A stretch of DNA of 64,000 bases from CALKZN01 sp050633585. Lineage in GTDB: Bacteria > Pseudomonadota > Gammaproteobacteria > Arenicellales > Arenicellaceae. The notes beneath the pieces were generated by a model, which made no database searches, was not told the DNA's origin, and saw only the letters and a list, made by a program, of their open reading frames with translations. Location of the stretch: the NCBI GenBank assembly GCA_050633585.1, contig JBOEGT010000036.1, positions 13,951-77,950 on the forward strand, given 5' to 3'. Below, piece after piece: positions 27,112-36,813 of the stretch (the first letter of the stretch is position 1; every line of letters starts with the position of its first letter). Both the position numbers and the translations under genes were made by a program.

Positions 27112-27894
27112 ATGTCAAAAGATAAGCAACATAAACGTGAAGTTGGCCTTTTTGTCACATGCCTCGCTGATGTGATGAGGCCATCCATTGGTTTTGCCGC
27201 TATACAGTTGTTAGAGCAAGCAGGCTGTAACGTGATGGTGCCAACAACACAAACCTGCTGCGGGCAACCAGCGTTTAATAGCGGGGATGATTTTGGAACG
27301 TCAAAAATTGCCAAACAATTGATTACACAATTTGAAGCGTTTGATCATGTGGTCGTGCCATCGGGTTCTTGTGCTTCAATGATAAAAACGCATTTTCCTG
27401 AGCTTTTTCAGGATGACCCATTTTGGCTTGATCGCAGCCAGAGGCTATCAGCTAAAACATATGAACTATTGTCTTTCTTAGTAGATATATGTGGTTTTTC
27501 GCCTGAATCTATCACGTTAAAAAACAGCTATACCTATCATCACAGTTGCTCAGGCCTTCGTGACATGAAAGTCACCACTCAGCCCAAAAAACTACTGAAC
27601 ACTGTGGAAGGCCTCGAACATATTGAGCTCAAAGGTAGCACTGAATGTTGTGGTTTTGGGGGGACGTTTTGTGTCAAGTATTCTGATATCTCTAATCAAA
27701 TTGTTGAAGAGAAAGTGGATAACATTCGTGAGACTGGAGCCAATATTTTACTCGGAGGCGATTGGGGGTGCCTAATGAATATGTCTGGAAAACTCAATCG
27801 AGATAAGTCACCAGACGAACCCAAGATCACGGCTATGCATACGGCGGAAGTCTTGGCAGGAATGGCCGATCAAATTCTCACTGAATCGAAATGA
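27112..27894 (+). CDS. lutA: L-lactate utilisation protein LutA/LldE-type (Fe-S, CCG domains)
   Basis: This is a subunit of the LutABC/LldEFG lactate dehydrogenase complex, with 260 residues and two cysteine-rich CCG domains: TQTCCGQPAFNSG (about residue 45) and TECCGFGGTFCVKYS (about 180), plus YHHSCSGLRDM. These ligate an iron-sulfur cluster in electron transfer. It overlaps lutB by 4 bp. The start region LFVTCLADVMRPSIGFAAI is typical of LldE. Confidence 0.94.
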   Translation: MSKDKQHKREVGLFVTCLADVMRPSIGFAAIQLLEQAGCNVMVPTTQTCCGQPAFNSGDDFGTSKIAKQLITQFEAFDHVVVPSGSCASMIKTHFPELFQDDPFWLDRSQRLSAKTYELLSFLVDICGFSPESITLKNSYTYHHSCSGLRDMKVTTQPKKLLNTVEGLEHIELKGSTECCGFGGTFCVKYSDISNQIVEEKVDNIRETGANILLGGDWGCLMNMSGKLNRDKSPDEPKITAMHTAEVLAGMADQILTESK

Positions 27895-29318
27895 TCAACA
27901 CTCAACCTGAACGATTTAAGCAAAATGTGAGTAAAGCATTGGAAGATCCAATGCTCAAAGTGGCAATTCGCCGAACAACAGATAATGCTGAGACAAAGCG
28001 TGCTTTGGCAGTGAATGCGTTCCCAGATTTTGCTGCCTTACGCGATCAAGGTGCAAGAATTAAAGATCATAGCATTCAACATTTAGCGCATTATTTAACC
28101 GAGTTTGAAAAAAACGCGCAAGCCAATGGCGCAATGGTTCATTGGGCGCGTGATGCTCAGGAAGCATCGCAAATTGTGTTAGATATTTGTCAGCAAAAAA
28201 AAGCCAAATCAGTAACACGTAGCAAGTCCATGTTAGGTGAAGAAATTGGATTGCCTGACGTATTAGACAATTCTGGGATTCAGCGCATTGAAACGGATCT
28301 TGCCGAGCATATTATCCAATTGGCATGTGAAACTCCCTCGCATATTATTTGGCCGGCATTGCATAAAACACGCGAAGACGTTATTGAACTATTCAAAAAA
28401 CACCATGAGAAAAAAGCACAATCAGATGAGATTGAAGATTTAGTTAAAAGTGCTCGAGTGGAGCTGCGTCAGAAATTCCTGAATGCAGATGTCGGGATTA
28501 CGGGAACCAACTTTTTGCTAGCAGATTCTGGTGCAACATGCACGGTCACTAATGAAGGGAATGCAGAGCTCACGGCTACACCGCCTAAAACACAAATTGT
28601 TACCGCTGGTATTGAGAAAATTGTTCCTGGCATGGCGCATGCAGTGCCTTTATTGCGGCTATTAGTTCGATCAGCTACGGGTGCTGACATTACGCAATAT
28701 ACGACCTTTCACAACGGACCAAAACGTCAAAATGATGCCGATGGGCCAGACGAATATCACATTGTTCTCGTTGATAATGGTCGTACCAAGATGTTGTTAG
28801 AAGAGGATATGGCGGAGATGCTGCGTTGTATACGCTGTGGTGCCTGCATGAACCATTGTGTTGTTTATAAACACATTGGCGGGCATGCTTATGGAGGCAC
28901 ATATCCAGGCCCGATGGGCTCAGTGCTCACACCCGTATTAGATGGGTTAGATAGATCAAAAAATCTTGCGCATTCTTGTACTTTAAATGGCAAATGCCAA
29001 GAAGTTTGTCCAGTGAATATTCCGCTACCGACTATGCTGAGAACATGGCGGGCAAAGTCTTGGCAACGAGGCCATGAGGCTATTGCAAGCCGTTTCGGCA
29101 TTAATAGTTTTATTCGATTGGCCACCTTGCCGAGCGTTTATCATTTTTCAACAGCGATCGCTGTGAAGTGTATGCGCATGCTCAGTAAAGATGGATGGAT
29201 TCGTCGTATGCCCTTAGCCGATGCTTGGACAAAGAATCGCGACATGCCTGCTCCTGCACCTACTACATTTATGCAGCAATACAAAAAAAGAAGGGTAAAT
29301 GAGGTGAAAAAATCATGA
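27891..29318 (+). CDS. lutB: L-lactate utilisation protein LutB/LldF-type (4Fe-4S)
   Basis: This is the iron-sulfur subunit of the LutABC complex, 475 residues. An N-terminal LUD domain carries VTRSKSMLGEEIGLPDVLD and DVGITGTNFLLADSGA. Two 4Fe-4S motifs follow (CIRCGACMNHC at about residue 310 and CTLNGKCQEVCPVNIPL at about 365), then a C-terminal DUF3390-type tail. It overlaps lutA and lutC by 4 bp each, a translationally coupled set. Confidence 0.95.
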   Translation: MINTQPERFKQNVSKALEDPMLKVAIRRTTDNAETKRALAVNAFPDFAALRDQGARIKDHSIQHLAHYLTEFEKNAQANGAMVHWARDAQEASQIVLDICQQKKAKSVTRSKSMLGEEIGLPDVLDNSGIQRIETDLAEHIIQLACETPSHIIWPALHKTREDVIELFKKHHEKKAQSDEIEDLVKSARVELRQKFLNADVGITGTNFLLADSGATCTVTNEGNAELTATPPKTQIVTAGIEKIVPGMAHAVPLLRLLVRSATGADITQYTTFHNGPKRQNDADGPDEYHIVLVDNGRTKMLLEEDMAEMLRCIRCGACMNHCVVYKHIGGHAYGGTYPGPMGSVLTPVLDGLDRSKNLAHSCTLNGKCQEVCPVNIPLPTMLRTWRAKSWQRGHEAIASRFGINSFIRLATLPSVYHFSTAIAVKCMRMLSKDGWIRRMPLADAWTKNRDMPAPAPTTFMQQYKKRRVNEVKKS

Positions 29319-29974
29319 AGCAATCAGCGCGAGATGCGATCTTAAACCGCCTATATAATGCTGCAGCAAATAACGGCCAAGAATGTTCTGCTGATAGCAT
29401 TAATATGCAAGCTCAAGAAATGTTAAGAAATTCACCACATGCGCCACTCGCTTCGTCAGACCCCATCGAAGCCTTTATAGCCAGAATTGCAAACGGCCAT
29501 GTGATTGGGACAAGCTGCTCAACGTTAAGCTCGGTTCAAGAATTGCCAGCCGCTGTGAAGTCATATCTGCAAGAACATAAACTTGGAGAAGATATTGGCA
29601 TTCAAGAGTTACCCCTGTTTACTGCGCTGGATTGGCAAGGCTTGAATAACACCGGGCCTCAGTTGGATGGGTTGGAAGATGGGTTAACATCGCTGAGTTA
29701 TGCAGATTTTGGGATTGCTGAAACCGGTTCGGTGGTTTTCCACTCGGGAGAGAATCGACCGGTGTTATTGAATTTTTTATCATTGCATCAAATGATTGTG
29801 ATTCACGCCGATAATATTTTGTCTTTGCTAGATGATTATGCCAAAAACGTGGATACGGTGGCGCCTCCAAGAAACACGATTTGGATTACAGGAGCGAGTG
29901 GAACAACCGATATTGAAGGTGTCTTGGTTCAAGGCGCTCATGGCCCTTGTTTTGTCCATATTTTTATTATTTAA
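29315..29974 (+). CDS. lutC: L-lactate utilisation protein LutC/LldG-type (LUD domain)
   Basis: This is the third LutABC subunit, 219 residues with one LUD domain. Family marks are SYADFGIAETGSVVF, LSLHQMIVIHADNI and the C-terminal ITGASGTTDIEGVLVQGAHGPC. It completes the lutABC set for oxidation of lactate to pyruvate. No lactate permease is encoded with it, so uptake may rely on the TRAP binding protein upstream. A terminator follows at 30021. Confidence 0.94.
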   Translation: MKQSARDAILNRLYNAAANNGQECSADSINMQAQEMLRNSPHAPLASSDPIEAFIARIANGHVIGTSCSTLSSVQELPAAVKSYLQEHKLGEDIGIQELPLFTALDWQGLNNTGPQLDGLEDGLTSLSYADFGIAETGSVVFHSGENRPVLLNFLSLHQMIVIHADNILSLLDDYAKNVDTVAPPRNTIWITGASGTTDIEGVLVQGAHGPCFVHIFII

Positions 29975-30020
29975 GCAGAATTACGCAGTTTTACGTATAA
30001 AAAAAGTATTAACCCCTATC

Positions 30021-30046
30021 AAAATGAGTCAAAAATGACTCATTTT
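30021..30046 (+). terminator. Hairpin terminator after lutC
   Basis: A perfect 11-bp stem, AAAATGAGTCA (30021-30031) with its complement at 30036-30046, has an AAAA loop and is followed by a pyrimidine-rich tract. It separates the lut operon from oadG. Confidence 0.75.
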
Positions 30047-30129
30047 CCCTTAACATATTTTCGTTGACCTTTATAATAAGCATTTCCTAATATACGAATT
30101 TTTCACACCTACCATAGGCCGAGAACCAC

Positions 30130-30399
30130 ATGCTAGTAGATCAATTAACACAAGCCGTCACATTATTCGGTTTGGGCATGGGAACAGTATTTGTTTTGCT
30201 GACCCTTCTTATTACCTGCGTCAGTTTACTGTCTTCCGCCTGTTTAAAGTTTGAAACCAATCCAGTACATGCTGTGCCAAATATTGGTGCCGCAGCCACA
30301 CCTCGAGTTGACCCGAGTCGTCAAAACAGCATGTCTGAGCAAGAAAAATCCATTGTGATTGCTGCCATACAAGCGCACCGTCAGGCCAAAGGCCTGTAA
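30130..30399 (+). CDS. oadG: Oxaloacetate decarboxylase gamma subunit
   Basis: This is the small membrane-anchored subunit of the Na+-pumping oxaloacetate decarboxylase and holds the alpha subunit to the membrane beta subunit. It has 89 residues: one transmembrane helix (about 13-36, LFGLGMGTVFVLLTLLITCV) and a C-terminal cytoplasmic tail ending in a basic helix. It is followed by oadA (76 bp) and oadB. The tail is short, as in many gammaproteobacteria. Confidence 0.92.
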   Translation: MLVDQLTQAVTLFGLGMGTVFVLLTLLITCVSLLSSACLKFETNPVHAVPNIGAAATPRVDPSRQNSMSEQEKSIVIAAIQAHRQAKGL

Positions 30400-30475
30400 A
30401 TCTCTTGGCAGATACCCCGATATGCCATTCAATAGTTATAGTTACACAGTAACGAAATAAAACCGTTTTATTATT

Positions 30476-32257
30476 ATGAGCAAACTATTTATTAACGATG
30501 TAGTCCTGCGCGATGCGCACCAATCTCTTTTTGCAACGCGTCTTCGTTTAGACGATATGCTACCGATTGCTGAACAGTTAGATGATATTGGCTACTGGGC
30601 ATTAGAAACTTGGGGTGGCGCAACATTTGACTCTTGCATACGTTTCTTGGGTGAAGATCCGTGGGTCCGTTTAAGAGAACTCAATAGTGTGCTTCAAAAA
30701 ACACCGCAGATGATGCTGTTACGTGGTCAGAACTTATTGGGCTATCGCCATTATGCGGACGATGTTGTTTATAAGTTTGTTGAGCGTGCGGCAGCAAATG
30801 GCATGGATGTGTTTCGAATTTTCGATGCCATGAACGACGTGCGTAACCTAGAGACAGCCATTAAAGCCGTTAAAGAAACGGGTAAACACGCGCAAGGTAC
30901 CTTGTCTTATACGATCAGCGAAGTCCATTCGTTAAAGGGCTGGATCAGCATGGCAAAGCAATTAGAAGACTTGGGTTGTGACTCTATTTGCATTAAAGAC
31001 ATGGCGGGTTTGTTGCAGCCGTATGTGGCCGAAAAACTCGTTAAAGGCATTAAAAAAGTCTGTGATATCCCAGTTAATTTGCATGCGCATGCGACAACGG
31101 GTTTGAGCACAGCTACGTTAATGAAAGCGATTGATGCGGGTATTGATATAGTTGATACATCCATTTCAACCATGAGTTTAACCTATGGGCACACGCCGAC
31201 AGAAACCATTGTTTCCATCATGGAAGGAAGCAAGCGAGATACAGGTTTGGATTTAGCAGCATTTGAACCGATTGCCGACCACTTTCGTGAAGTGCGCAAG
31301 AAGTACTGGAAGTTTGAAGGTGAATTAAAAGGTGTTGATGCGCGTATTCTCAATGCACAGGTCCCTGGTGGCATGCTCACCAACATGGAAAATCAGCTAA
31401 AAGAGCAAGGCTTTGGCGATAAATTTGCAGAAGTGTTACAAGAAGTGCCACGAGTGCGTGCTGACTTGGGGTATCTACCTTTGGTGACCCCCACCTCGCA
31501 AATTGTGGGCACTCAGGCAGTGTTGAATGTAGTGATGGGAGAACGCTACCAAAACATCACCAAGGAAACACGCGGTGTGTTGCTAGGTGAATATGGTGCG
31601 ACACCAGCACCCGTTGATAAAGCATTGCAAGCGCGTGTTTTAGAGGACGGTGGTGAAGTCATCACGCATCGACCTGCAGATGGTATTGATCCTGAAATGG
31701 ACACCATGATTGATGAGGTCAAACAGTTAGCGAAAGATGAAAGTTTTGATCTGGCTGACAACGCTGAAGATGATGCATTGATTTATGCCTTATTCCAACA
31801 AATAGGTTTGAAATTTTTGAAGCATCGAAACGATCCATCAGCGTTTGAACCTGTCCCGGTAGCGAAAAGTGACAGCATATCTGAAGGCCCAGAAACCTAC
31901 ACCGTCGAAGTAGATGGCAAGCAATTCAATGCGGTTGTCACTGATGGAGGCTCGGACATACAGGTAGGTGTTGCAGGTGCGCCAGTGGTGAATCCTGCCG
32001 CGGCGACAGAAGCGGTTGCGGTGGCCACAGTCAGCACAGGTGAAAGTGTGCCAATCACTGCTCCTCTAAGCGGTAATATTTTTAAAGTGATCGCACAACC
32101 CGGTCAAGCGGTTGAGGAAGGCGATGTCATTATCATCATGGAAGCCATGAAGATGGAGACTGAAGTGCGTTCCTCGAGCAAAGGTTTAGTCTCACAAATT
32201 CACGTGAAAGAAGGTGATGCTGTGACAGCCGGTCAAACGATTATCACGTTGGGTTAG
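30476..32257 (+). CDS. oadA: Oxaloacetate decarboxylase alpha subunit (biotin-containing)
   Basis: This is the cytoplasmic carboxyltransferase that moves CO2 from oxaloacetate to biotin, leaving pyruvate. The 593 residues comprise an N-terminal carboxyltransferase barrel (DVVLRDAHQSLFATR at about 8-22; MDVFRIFDAMND; HAHATTG metal site), a conserved PYC/OADA domain, an Ala/Val-rich linker and a C-terminal biotinyl domain with EAMKMET, biotinylated at about Lys559. Coupled to OadB it exports Na+, which can support the Na+-driven TRAP systems in this window. Confidence 0.97.
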   Translation: MSKLFINDVVLRDAHQSLFATRLRLDDMLPIAEQLDDIGYWALETWGGATFDSCIRFLGEDPWVRLRELNSVLQKTPQMMLLRGQNLLGYRHYADDVVYKFVERAAANGMDVFRIFDAMNDVRNLETAIKAVKETGKHAQGTLSYTISEVHSLKGWISMAKQLEDLGCDSICIKDMAGLLQPYVAEKLVKGIKKVCDIPVNLHAHATTGLSTATLMKAIDAGIDIVDTSISTMSLTYGHTPTETIVSIMEGSKRDTGLDLAAFEPIADHFREVRKKYWKFEGELKGVDARILNAQVPGGMLTNMENQLKEQGFGDKFAEVLQEVPRVRADLGYLPLVTPTSQIVGTQAVLNVVMGERYQNITKETRGVLLGEYGATPAPVDKALQARVLEDGGEVITHRPADGIDPEMDTMIDEVKQLAKDESFDLADNAEDDALIYALFQQIGLKFLKHRNDPSAFEPVPVAKSDSISEGPETYTVEVDGKQFNAVVTDGGSDIQVGVAGAPVVNPAAATEAVAVATVSTGESVPITAPLSGNIFKVIAQPGQAVEEGDVIIIMEAMKMETEVRSSSKGLVSQIHVKEGDAVTAGQTIITLG

Positions 32258-32328
32258 TCCTTTACTATTGAGATTCACACGATTCAGAACGACAGTTCTA
32301 GAACAGAAAAGATTACACGAGAATACAT

Positions 32329-33459
32329 ATGGAAGGCATTTTAAAACTCTGGGCGCAATCAGGTTTCGTTAACTGGGAACTCCCACAGCTAATCATGGTA
32401 GTTGTGGGTGTGGCCTTGATTTACCTGGCGATCAAAAAGAAATTTGAACCGCTACTCTTGTTGCCAATTGGCTTTGGCACCATTTTAAGTAATATTCCAA
32501 TTGCTGGCATGGCCGAAGTGAATGGTTTGTTATACATGATCTACACAGTTGGCATTGAAACAGGTATTTTTCCCTTGCTCATTTTTATGGGTGTTGGCGC
32601 ACTCACCGACTTCAGTGCATTGATCGCAAACCCACGAACTTTGTTGCTAGGTGCGGCTGCTCAAATTGGCATTTTCGCCACTTTAATTGGCGCGATTGCC
32701 TTAAATGCAGTGCCTGGCTTTGAGTTCAGCATGCAAGATGCGGCCGCCATTGCCATTATTGGTGGTGCAGATGGTCCAACAGCGATTTTCCTTGCCAGTC
32801 GACTCGCACCAGAGCTTCTGGGTGCCATTGCGGTAGCGGCCTATTCTTACATGGCGCTGGTACCAATCATTCAACCGCCAATCATGCGCGCCTTGACCAC
32901 ACAAAAAGAGCGTGAGATTAAAATGGAGCAATTGCGTGAAGTGAGCAAACTAGAGCAATTGTTGTTCCCGTTTGTCGTTTTAGCGGTGACAGCATTATTC
33001 ATTCCTGCTTCACTGCCGCTAATCGGTATGCTGTGTTTCGGTAATATCTTGCGAGTGAGTGGTGTAGTAGAACGTTTAAGCAATGCCGCTCAAAACGAAA
33101 TCATGAACACGGTCACCATTTTTCTTGGCTTAGCGGTCGGCTCAAAGATGTCAGCTGACAAATTTTTGAACGTTGAAACTTTAGGTATTTTAGGACTTGG
33201 CGCTGTCGCATTCTGTGTCGGAACCGCCTGTGGTGTGATGATGGCAAAAGTGTTGAATAAATTTTCGAAAAATCCAATCAACCCACTCATTGGTGCAGCG
33301 GGTGTTTCAGCTGTGCCGATGGCCGCACGAGTCGCTAATAAAGTGGGCTTAGAAGCGAACCCGCACAATTTTTTGTTGATGCATGCGATTGGGCCAAACC
33401 TTGCTGGCGTGATAGGCTCAGCAGTAGCGGCAGGTATCTTACTGTCGGTGCTTGGATAA
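32329..33459 (+). CDS. oadB: Oxaloacetate decarboxylase beta subunit (Na+ pump)
   Basis: This integral membrane subunit decarboxylates carboxybiotin and pumps Na+ outwards. It has 376 residues and about nine to eleven hydrophobic segments. Diagnostic motifs are MGVGALTDFSALIANP, IGGADGPTAIFLASRLAP (with the essential aspartate), and the C-terminal GAAGVSAVPMAARV and HAIGPNLAGVIGSAVAAG. It is last in oadGAB, followed by a strong terminator. Confidence 0.97.
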   Translation: MEGILKLWAQSGFVNWELPQLIMVVVGVALIYLAIKKKFEPLLLLPIGFGTILSNIPIAGMAEVNGLLYMIYTVGIETGIFPLLIFMGVGALTDFSALIANPRTLLLGAAAQIGIFATLIGAIALNAVPGFEFSMQDAAAIAIIGGADGPTAIFLASRLAPELLGAIAVAAYSYMALVPIIQPPIMRALTTQKEREIKMEQLREVSKLEQLLFPFVVLAVTALFIPASLPLIGMLCFGNILRVSGVVERLSNAAQNEIMNTVTIFLGLAVGSKMSADKFLNVETLGILGLGAVAFCVGTACGVMMAKVLNKFSKNPINPLIGAAGVSAVPMAARVANKVGLEANPHNFLLMHAIGPNLAGVIGSAVAAGILLSVLG

Positions 33460-33482
33460 GCTTCTGCCTTAAAATATCATTG

Positions 33483-33512
33483 AAAACGCGGCCTTGTATG
33501 CCGCGTTTTTTT
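33483..33512 (+). terminator. Rho-independent terminator after oadB
   Basis: A perfect 10-bp stem, AAAACGCGGC (33483-33492) with GCCGCGTTTT (33500-33509), is followed by T residues to 33512. It ends the oadGAB operon. Confidence 0.92.
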
Positions 33513-33550
33513 GTAGCGTGAATAGATCATTTATAGATAAATAGGGCATT

Positions 33551-34078
33551 ATGAAACCGTTTAAGTTAATTGAAAACCTTAGCATTGTGGTTGCTATATT
33601 AGCCTTTGGCATCATGTCAGGGTTTTTCTGGACTTACACATTTAATGTCAATTTGGCTATGTTAAATGTCGATGGTCAAACGTATGCGCAGATGCAGTCA
33701 CTCTTCAATGAAAATGTTCGCCATTCTATGTTTTTTATCTTTTTCTTTGGAGGCGGGGCATTTTCATTGCTAGCCTTAGTGATCAATTTTCGGCATATTA
33801 AACATGCTAGTTTTTGGCTATTAGCAATTGCCGTTTTGATCTACATTTTAGGGGTAATTTTTTTTACTGCTCAAGTTAATTTACCTCTCAATGAATATAC
33901 CGAGTCATGGGACCCTGATAGCTTGCCAGCTGACTGGACAACGACTAGAAACGCGTGGAATCACGCCAATGCGATACGCGTTGCGACATCATTTACCTCT
34001 TTCGTTTTATGCGTATTAGCGTTATGCATTAGGTGTAGTCATGCACCCAATGAAAATCAAGTTGATAGCAATAATTGA
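33551..34078 (+). CDS. DUF1772 (anthrone oxygenase-like) membrane protein
   Basis: This is a 175-residue membrane protein with four hydrophobic segments (about 10-32, 58-78, 85-108 and 148-168). The conserved DUF1772 block NLPLNEYTESWDP...DW..TRNAWNHANAIR (about residues 110-145) is readable. Fungal relatives are linked to anthrone oxidation; the bacterial role is unknown. It lies alone between the oadB terminator and the SPFH gene. Confidence 0.78.
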   Translation: MKPFKLIENLSIVVAILAFGIMSGFFWTYTFNVNLAMLNVDGQTYAQMQSLFNENVRHSMFFIFFFGGGAFSLLALVINFRHIKHASFWLLAIAVLIYILGVIFFTAQVNLPLNEYTESWDPDSLPADWTTTRNAWNHANAIRVATSFTSFVLCVLALCIRCSHAPNENQVDSNN

Positions 34079-34141
34079 TTGTTAAAACTTTGGTAATTAC
34101 GGTACATTTAAGGTCTACATTTTATATTTCAGGAGAAGAAG

Positions 34142-35593
34142 ATGTCATCAATTGGATCGATTATATTGCTAGCAGGTATCGCGTGGTTTTTATTTACTGT
34201 AGTGATCAAATTTTCTAGTAATGAAAAACTCACAATCATTAAAAACAAACTGAATAATTTAAGGGTTTTAGCATTTCCCGCTATCGTTATTGGTTCTTTA
34301 CTCATGCTATTTGGTAATAGCATTTTTTATGCAGAACCGGGCTATATATATCATGTTAGAACCGTCACAGGTGCTGAAAAAGTAGTGTCTAGTGTTGGGT
34401 ATAAATTTTACCCATTTGGACGCTGGAACTCTTGGAAAAGAGAGATGACAGTTCAAGCGGTTGCTAGCCGAGTTGATCTTAAGCAATACAGTGGTGATCA
34501 AGTGAACGCTGAGAGTGAATCTTCATCTACCAGTGCCTCTTTGCAACCGATTCGCCTTATGTTCTTAGACAATGTTGACGCCTTAAGTGATGCGACGGTT
34601 AGGTTTAGGATCCCTGCCGACGAAGAATCTTTTCTCAAAATGGCTCATGGCTATAGAACGCCAGAAAATTTACTACGAACGGCTTTGATTCCGGCGTTTA
34701 AAGAAACCTTGCAAGCAACGGCTTCTTTGATGTCGGCGGAAGCCTATTATTCCGGTGGACGAACAGAATTCAACAATGAATTTGAAAATCAAATGAGCGA
34801 TGGTATTTATATTGTTCGACGAGAAGAACAGAAAGTATCATCGATGGAAATTGCGAATAGTTCGGCAAATGCCGCCTTAGGTGCGGAGCAAGAAAACTTT
34901 GGCAATCAATCTAAAACAGAGTTTAAAGTTACGAAACAAGAAGATAGCTCGGGTAAATTGTTACGCAATTCTCAGAAGTTTGCGAACTTTGGAATCGTTG
35001 TTGTGGATGCTCGGGTGACGGACATGAACCCAAATAAAGCTTTTTTACAGCGTATGACTCTGAAACAAAAAGCCTCTGCTGATAGAGCGATTGCGAGAGA
35101 GCAACGTATTCAGGAACAAGAGCAGCGGCTTTTAGCTATTTCAAAAGGTGAACGAGAAGTGGCTGAACGTCAAGCGGCAGCAAAGGTTATTCAAATTGAA
35201 AAAACAACGGATGCGGAAACGACAAAGCAACTAGCAATTACCAAGGCGAACCAACAGAAAGAGCAAGCTCAAATCGATAAGGAAACATCTCAAATTAAAC
35301 TTGAGCAAGCCGCTATCGATGCGGAACGGATTAAAACGTTAGCCGATGCGGAAGCGCATAAGAAAAAAGTGTTGATTGAGGCGGACAACGCCTTGCAACC
35401 AAAGCTTGAAGCGGAAGTGCAGATTCAGAAAATGTGGGCTGATGCTTATGCGAAACGACAAGTGCCTCAATATGTTTTTGGCGACAATGATACAACTCCA
35501 AAAGGCGGAGATTCCGAAACAGCTACTTTTATGAAGCTAATGACATTACAGGCCGCTAAAAATTTAAATTACAACCGCGAAGTGAAGAAATAG
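34142..35593 (+). CDS. SPFH/band-7 domain membrane protein with long coiled coil
   Basis: This is a 483-residue protein with two N-terminal membrane segments (about 5-25 and 43-60), a central SPFH/prohibitin-like domain (about 65-300) and a charged coiled coil from about 305 to 440, rich in Glu, Gln, Lys and Ala (for example REQRIQEQEQRL). Proteins of this build form membrane-associated oligomers. No specific partner is encoded beside it. It is unrelated in layout to the shorter SPFH protein of the rtcB locus. GGAGAAGA precedes the start. Confidence 0.82.
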   Translation: MSSIGSIILLAGIAWFLFTVVIKFSSNEKLTIIKNKLNNLRVLAFPAIVIGSLLMLFGNSIFYAEPGYIYHVRTVTGAEKVVSSVGYKFYPFGRWNSWKREMTVQAVASRVDLKQYSGDQVNAESESSSTSASLQPIRLMFLDNVDALSDATVRFRIPADEESFLKMAHGYRTPENLLRTALIPAFKETLQATASLMSAEAYYSGGRTEFNNEFENQMSDGIYIVRREEQKVSSMEIANSSANAALGAEQENFGNQSKTEFKVTKQEDSSGKLLRNSQKFANFGIVVVDARVTDMNPNKAFLQRMTLKQKASADRAIAREQRIQEQEQRLLAISKGEREVAERQAAAKVIQIEKTTDAETTKQLAITKANQQKEQAQIDKETSQIKLEQAAIDAERIKTLADAEAHKKKVLIEADNALQPKLEAEVQIQKMWADAYAKRQVPQYVFGDNDTTPKGGDSETATFMKLMTLQAAKNLNYNREVKK

Positions 35594-35775
35594 CGATAGC
35601 AAACACTGCGATAGCTTTGAAGACTTGAGTAAATTCTTCGAAGCGTCCAGTGTGGTTTCAGGTTCTCTGCTTTGTGATTAAATCCTTCTGCTAGCAGAGA
35701 GCGAAGCTAGATGTAAACGGTTTTATAATTGTGTCACGAACTGATAGCCTATGAAGGTCCAAACTAGGTCGATAG

Positions 35776-36186
35776 GTGAACAAAGTGGCAAACAATATTA
35801 AAACAGGCGTTGCTGGCATGGTCGCTGCTGCCCGAAAACAGATTTTGGAAATCGATGCTGAGGATGTTTTTGCTCAGTTAGACCATGATGGTGTTTTGGT
35901 GGTTGATATTCGAGACATTCGTGAACGACAGCGTGATGGCTTTATTCCAGGTAGTTTTCATTGTCCTCGAGGTATGGCGGAATTTTGGGTTGATCCTGAT
36001 AGCCCATATTACAAACCCGTATTTAGTGAAGAAAAGACGTTTATTTTCCATTGTGCGTCAGGTTGGCGCTCGGCATTGACGGTGCAAACTTTGCAAGGCA
36101 TGGGGATGACAGGTATTGCCCATATGACGCATGGGTTTGGGTCATGGAAAAAAATGGGTGGACCAATTAGTTTTCCAAAAAAATAA
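35776..36186 (+). CDS. Rhodanese-like domain protein
   Basis: This is a single-domain rhodanese of 136 residues. The active-site loop CASGWRSAL has its nucleophilic cysteine at about residue 93, and VVDIRDIRERQRDGFIPGSFHCPRGM is the typical CH2 motif. It is a likely sulfur transferase. The start is a GTG at 35776 or, with AGGTGA better spaced, the GTG at 35785. Its neighbours suggest no pathway. Confidence 0.88.
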   Translation: MNKVANNIKTGVAGMVAAARKQILEIDAEDVFAQLDHDGVLVVDIRDIRERQRDGFIPGSFHCPRGMAEFWVDPDSPYYKPVFSEEKTFIFHCASGWRSALTVQTLQGMGMTGIAHMTHGFGSWKKMGGPISFPKK

Positions 36187-36267
36187 TAGTCACATGGAGA
36201 TAGCTGCCCAATATTTTTTGTCTTGAACGCTAACAGGTACGTATCTTTATCGCATATTTTTTCCCTG

Positions 36268-36615
36268 TTAAAGGGCTTTCATATGTTTTAAATTTTGTTT
36301 GAATTCTTTCAAAAGTTCTTTTTGTGGAAGCGAGTATTGATTCGCATAGCCATTTAATATTTTTCTAGCTTTTGCGACTTTTATTAAACCGAATATGCTG
36401 GAACCTAAGACGAGGCAAATGAAGACAGCGAATCCGCCTATTAATGAAGCTAAGCTTCCTTCGCCTTGGCTATGTTTGAGCAAGGAAAATGCACCGAACG
36501 CAATGCCGCCTGTCATAAAACCTAGCGTGATGAATGGGTTTGGCCACTTTTGATGCACCGTCTTAATTTCATCATGGGAAAGCTTGGATAAGTGCAGTGT
36601 GCTATCGATAGACAT
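36268..36615 (-). CDS. Small membrane protein of unknown function
   Basis: This protein is not recognised. Starting at the ATG at 36615, which has a strong AAGGAG site, it has 115 residues, two hydrophobic segments (about 28-48 and 58-80) and a basic C terminus. The longer frame to 36687 lacks a ribosome site. It is monocistronic on the minus strand. Confidence 0.7.
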   Translation of the reverse strand: MSIDSTLHLSKLSHDEIKTVHQKWPNPFITLGFMTGGIAFGAFSLLKHSQGEGSLASLIGGFAVFICLVLGSSIFGLIKVAKARKILNGYANQYSLPQKELLKEFKQNLKHMKAL

Positions 36616-36813
36616 GGGTACTCCTTGTGCAATGAATGAATTGATTTCTCGTATTCTATGCGAGCGAGTTTTGCATTCATGTTGCATGACTAAAAATTAT
36701 TGATTCCTGTGTGTGGTCAATGTTTATCGAGTTAAGCAGAATCATCAATATACATGCGGGATAAGTGTTAATCTTCGCTGACACAAGATATAGGCATTCA
36801 TCACAATAAGCTC

